Shown: positions 6,916 through 7,266 of the stretch, in pieces
Layout: every line of letters starts with the position of its first letter
How positions within the stretch are numbered: the stretch's first letter is position 1
NCBI GenBank assembly: GCA_011777135.1
Contig: JAABVY010000006.1
Span: 4,432-11,697 of the forward strand
Direction of reading: 5' to 3'
Origin: Candidatus Zixiibacteriota bacterium
GTDB taxonomy: Bacteria; Zixibacteria; MSB-5A5; JAABVY01
DNA length: 7,266 nt
Notes under the pieces: model-generated
The model's input: the letters and a program-made list of their open reading frames with translations, nothing else
What the model was told of the DNA's origin: nothing
Database searches by the model: none
Position numbers and translations under genes: made by a program

Positions 6916-7266
6916 TCAGGTTACAGACTGTGAGAGCAGCCTGGATAAATCCTGCCTAAAGTTCAAGCCCAGATCCTTCTGCAATTTCATGGCGTTGATG
7001 AAGACCATTGCCGGATCGATCGGGAAGCCGCCGCGGAAGATGGCCTCGGGATATTCCCAGATCCTGTGCAGAAAATTGGAGTATATATTCAGAAGCAAAT
7101 CGAGTATGAACCAGTCCTCTTTCTGGAGTTCACCCCTGATGAGCACCAGCTTTTCACGAGCAAAGAGCTCATATTCCCGTCCCATGTGGTAATACTCATC
7201 AATCAGTCTCCTGAAGCGGTTATCGACCTCACCCCGCTTGTAATAATTCAATAGATCGCGTTTGGA
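6916..7266 (-). CDS. Unrecognised protein, C-terminal 116 codons only (runs off right edge)
   Basis: The frame ends at TGA (6918-6916) and is open to the window edge, so this is the tail of a longer gene. A TTG at 7251 could be called as a start, but no Shine-Dalgarno precedes it. The frame continues upstream without a stop, reading SKRDLLNYYKRGE, and it looks like ordinary coding sequence. I do not recognise the family. The visible part is predicted to be mostly helical, with a charged stretch (about RFRRLIDEYYHMGREYELFAREK), an aromatic-rich middle (DWFILDLLLNIYSNFLHRIWEYPEAIF) and a conserved-looking turn RGGFPIDP. No signal peptide or cysteine is seen in this part. It precedes the SIMPL gene on the same strand by 91 nt with no clear terminator between, so it may share its transcript. 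Confidence 0.75.
   Translation of the reverse strand, partial: SKRDLLNYYKRGEVDNRFRRLIDEYYHMGREYELFAREKLVLIRGELQKEDWFILDLLLNIYSNFLHRIWEYPEAIFRGGFPIDPAMVFINAMKLQKDLGLNFRQDLSRLLSQSVT

Noticed and set aside
6823..6916. ATCCCAC (6823-6829) and GTGGGAT (6910-6916) could pair across the gap and cover the SIMPL start codon
   Set aside because: A 7-bp match within about 90 nt is expected by chance fairly often. It does not extend on either side.

Overview
The window looks like bacterial chromosome from an uncultured, environmental-type lineage. The best clue is the large secreted protease. It combines a thermolysin-type catalytic domain, a MAM-like jelly roll, repeated Ig-like modules and a C-terminal dockerin-like pair ending in Cys residues. 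I associate this architecture with Zixibacteria and neighbouring FCB-group phyla. That placement is inference from remembered protein style, not a database result. No rRNA, tRNA, CRISPR array, insertion sequence or phage gene was seen.

Layout: (1) Positions 1-334, minus strand: the N-terminal 111 codons of a class I SAM-dependent methyltransferase, cut off by the left edge. (2) Positions 335-583: a divergent intergenic region with a good sigma70-type promoter (TTGACA, 16 nt, TATCAT with extended -10) reading right. Its roughly 105-nt leader holds two hairpins before a strong Shine-Dalgarno. (3) Positions 584-4675, plus strand: a 1363-residue secreted M4 metalloprotease with propeptide, catalytic domain, two beta-sandwich modules, five Ig-like repeats of exactly 87-residue period and a dockerin-like tail, followed by a strong intrinsic terminator. 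(4) Positions 4732-6099, minus strand: an NtrC-family response regulator (receiver, sigma54 AAA+, Fis-type HTH), convergent with the protease. (5) Positions 6117-6824, minus strand: an exported SIMPL-domain (DUF541, YggE/BP26-like) protein 17 nt upstream of the regulator. (6) Positions 6916-7266, minus strand: the C-terminal end of an unrecognised protein that enters from the right edge.

Functionally there are two unrelated blocks. The protease is probably exported as a zymogen and displayed or released outside the cell, with its C-terminal modules handling attachment or sorting. The SIMPL and regulator genes are probably co-transcribed, and the partial right-edge gene may belong to the same unit. 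No histidine kinase and no convincing -24/-12 promoter is visible, so the regulator's partner and targets lie elsewhere. I found no strong evidence of a wholly new system. The most distinctive signals are the indel-free 87-residue repeat array, the dockerin-like tail on a protease, and the two-hairpin leader of the protease transcript.
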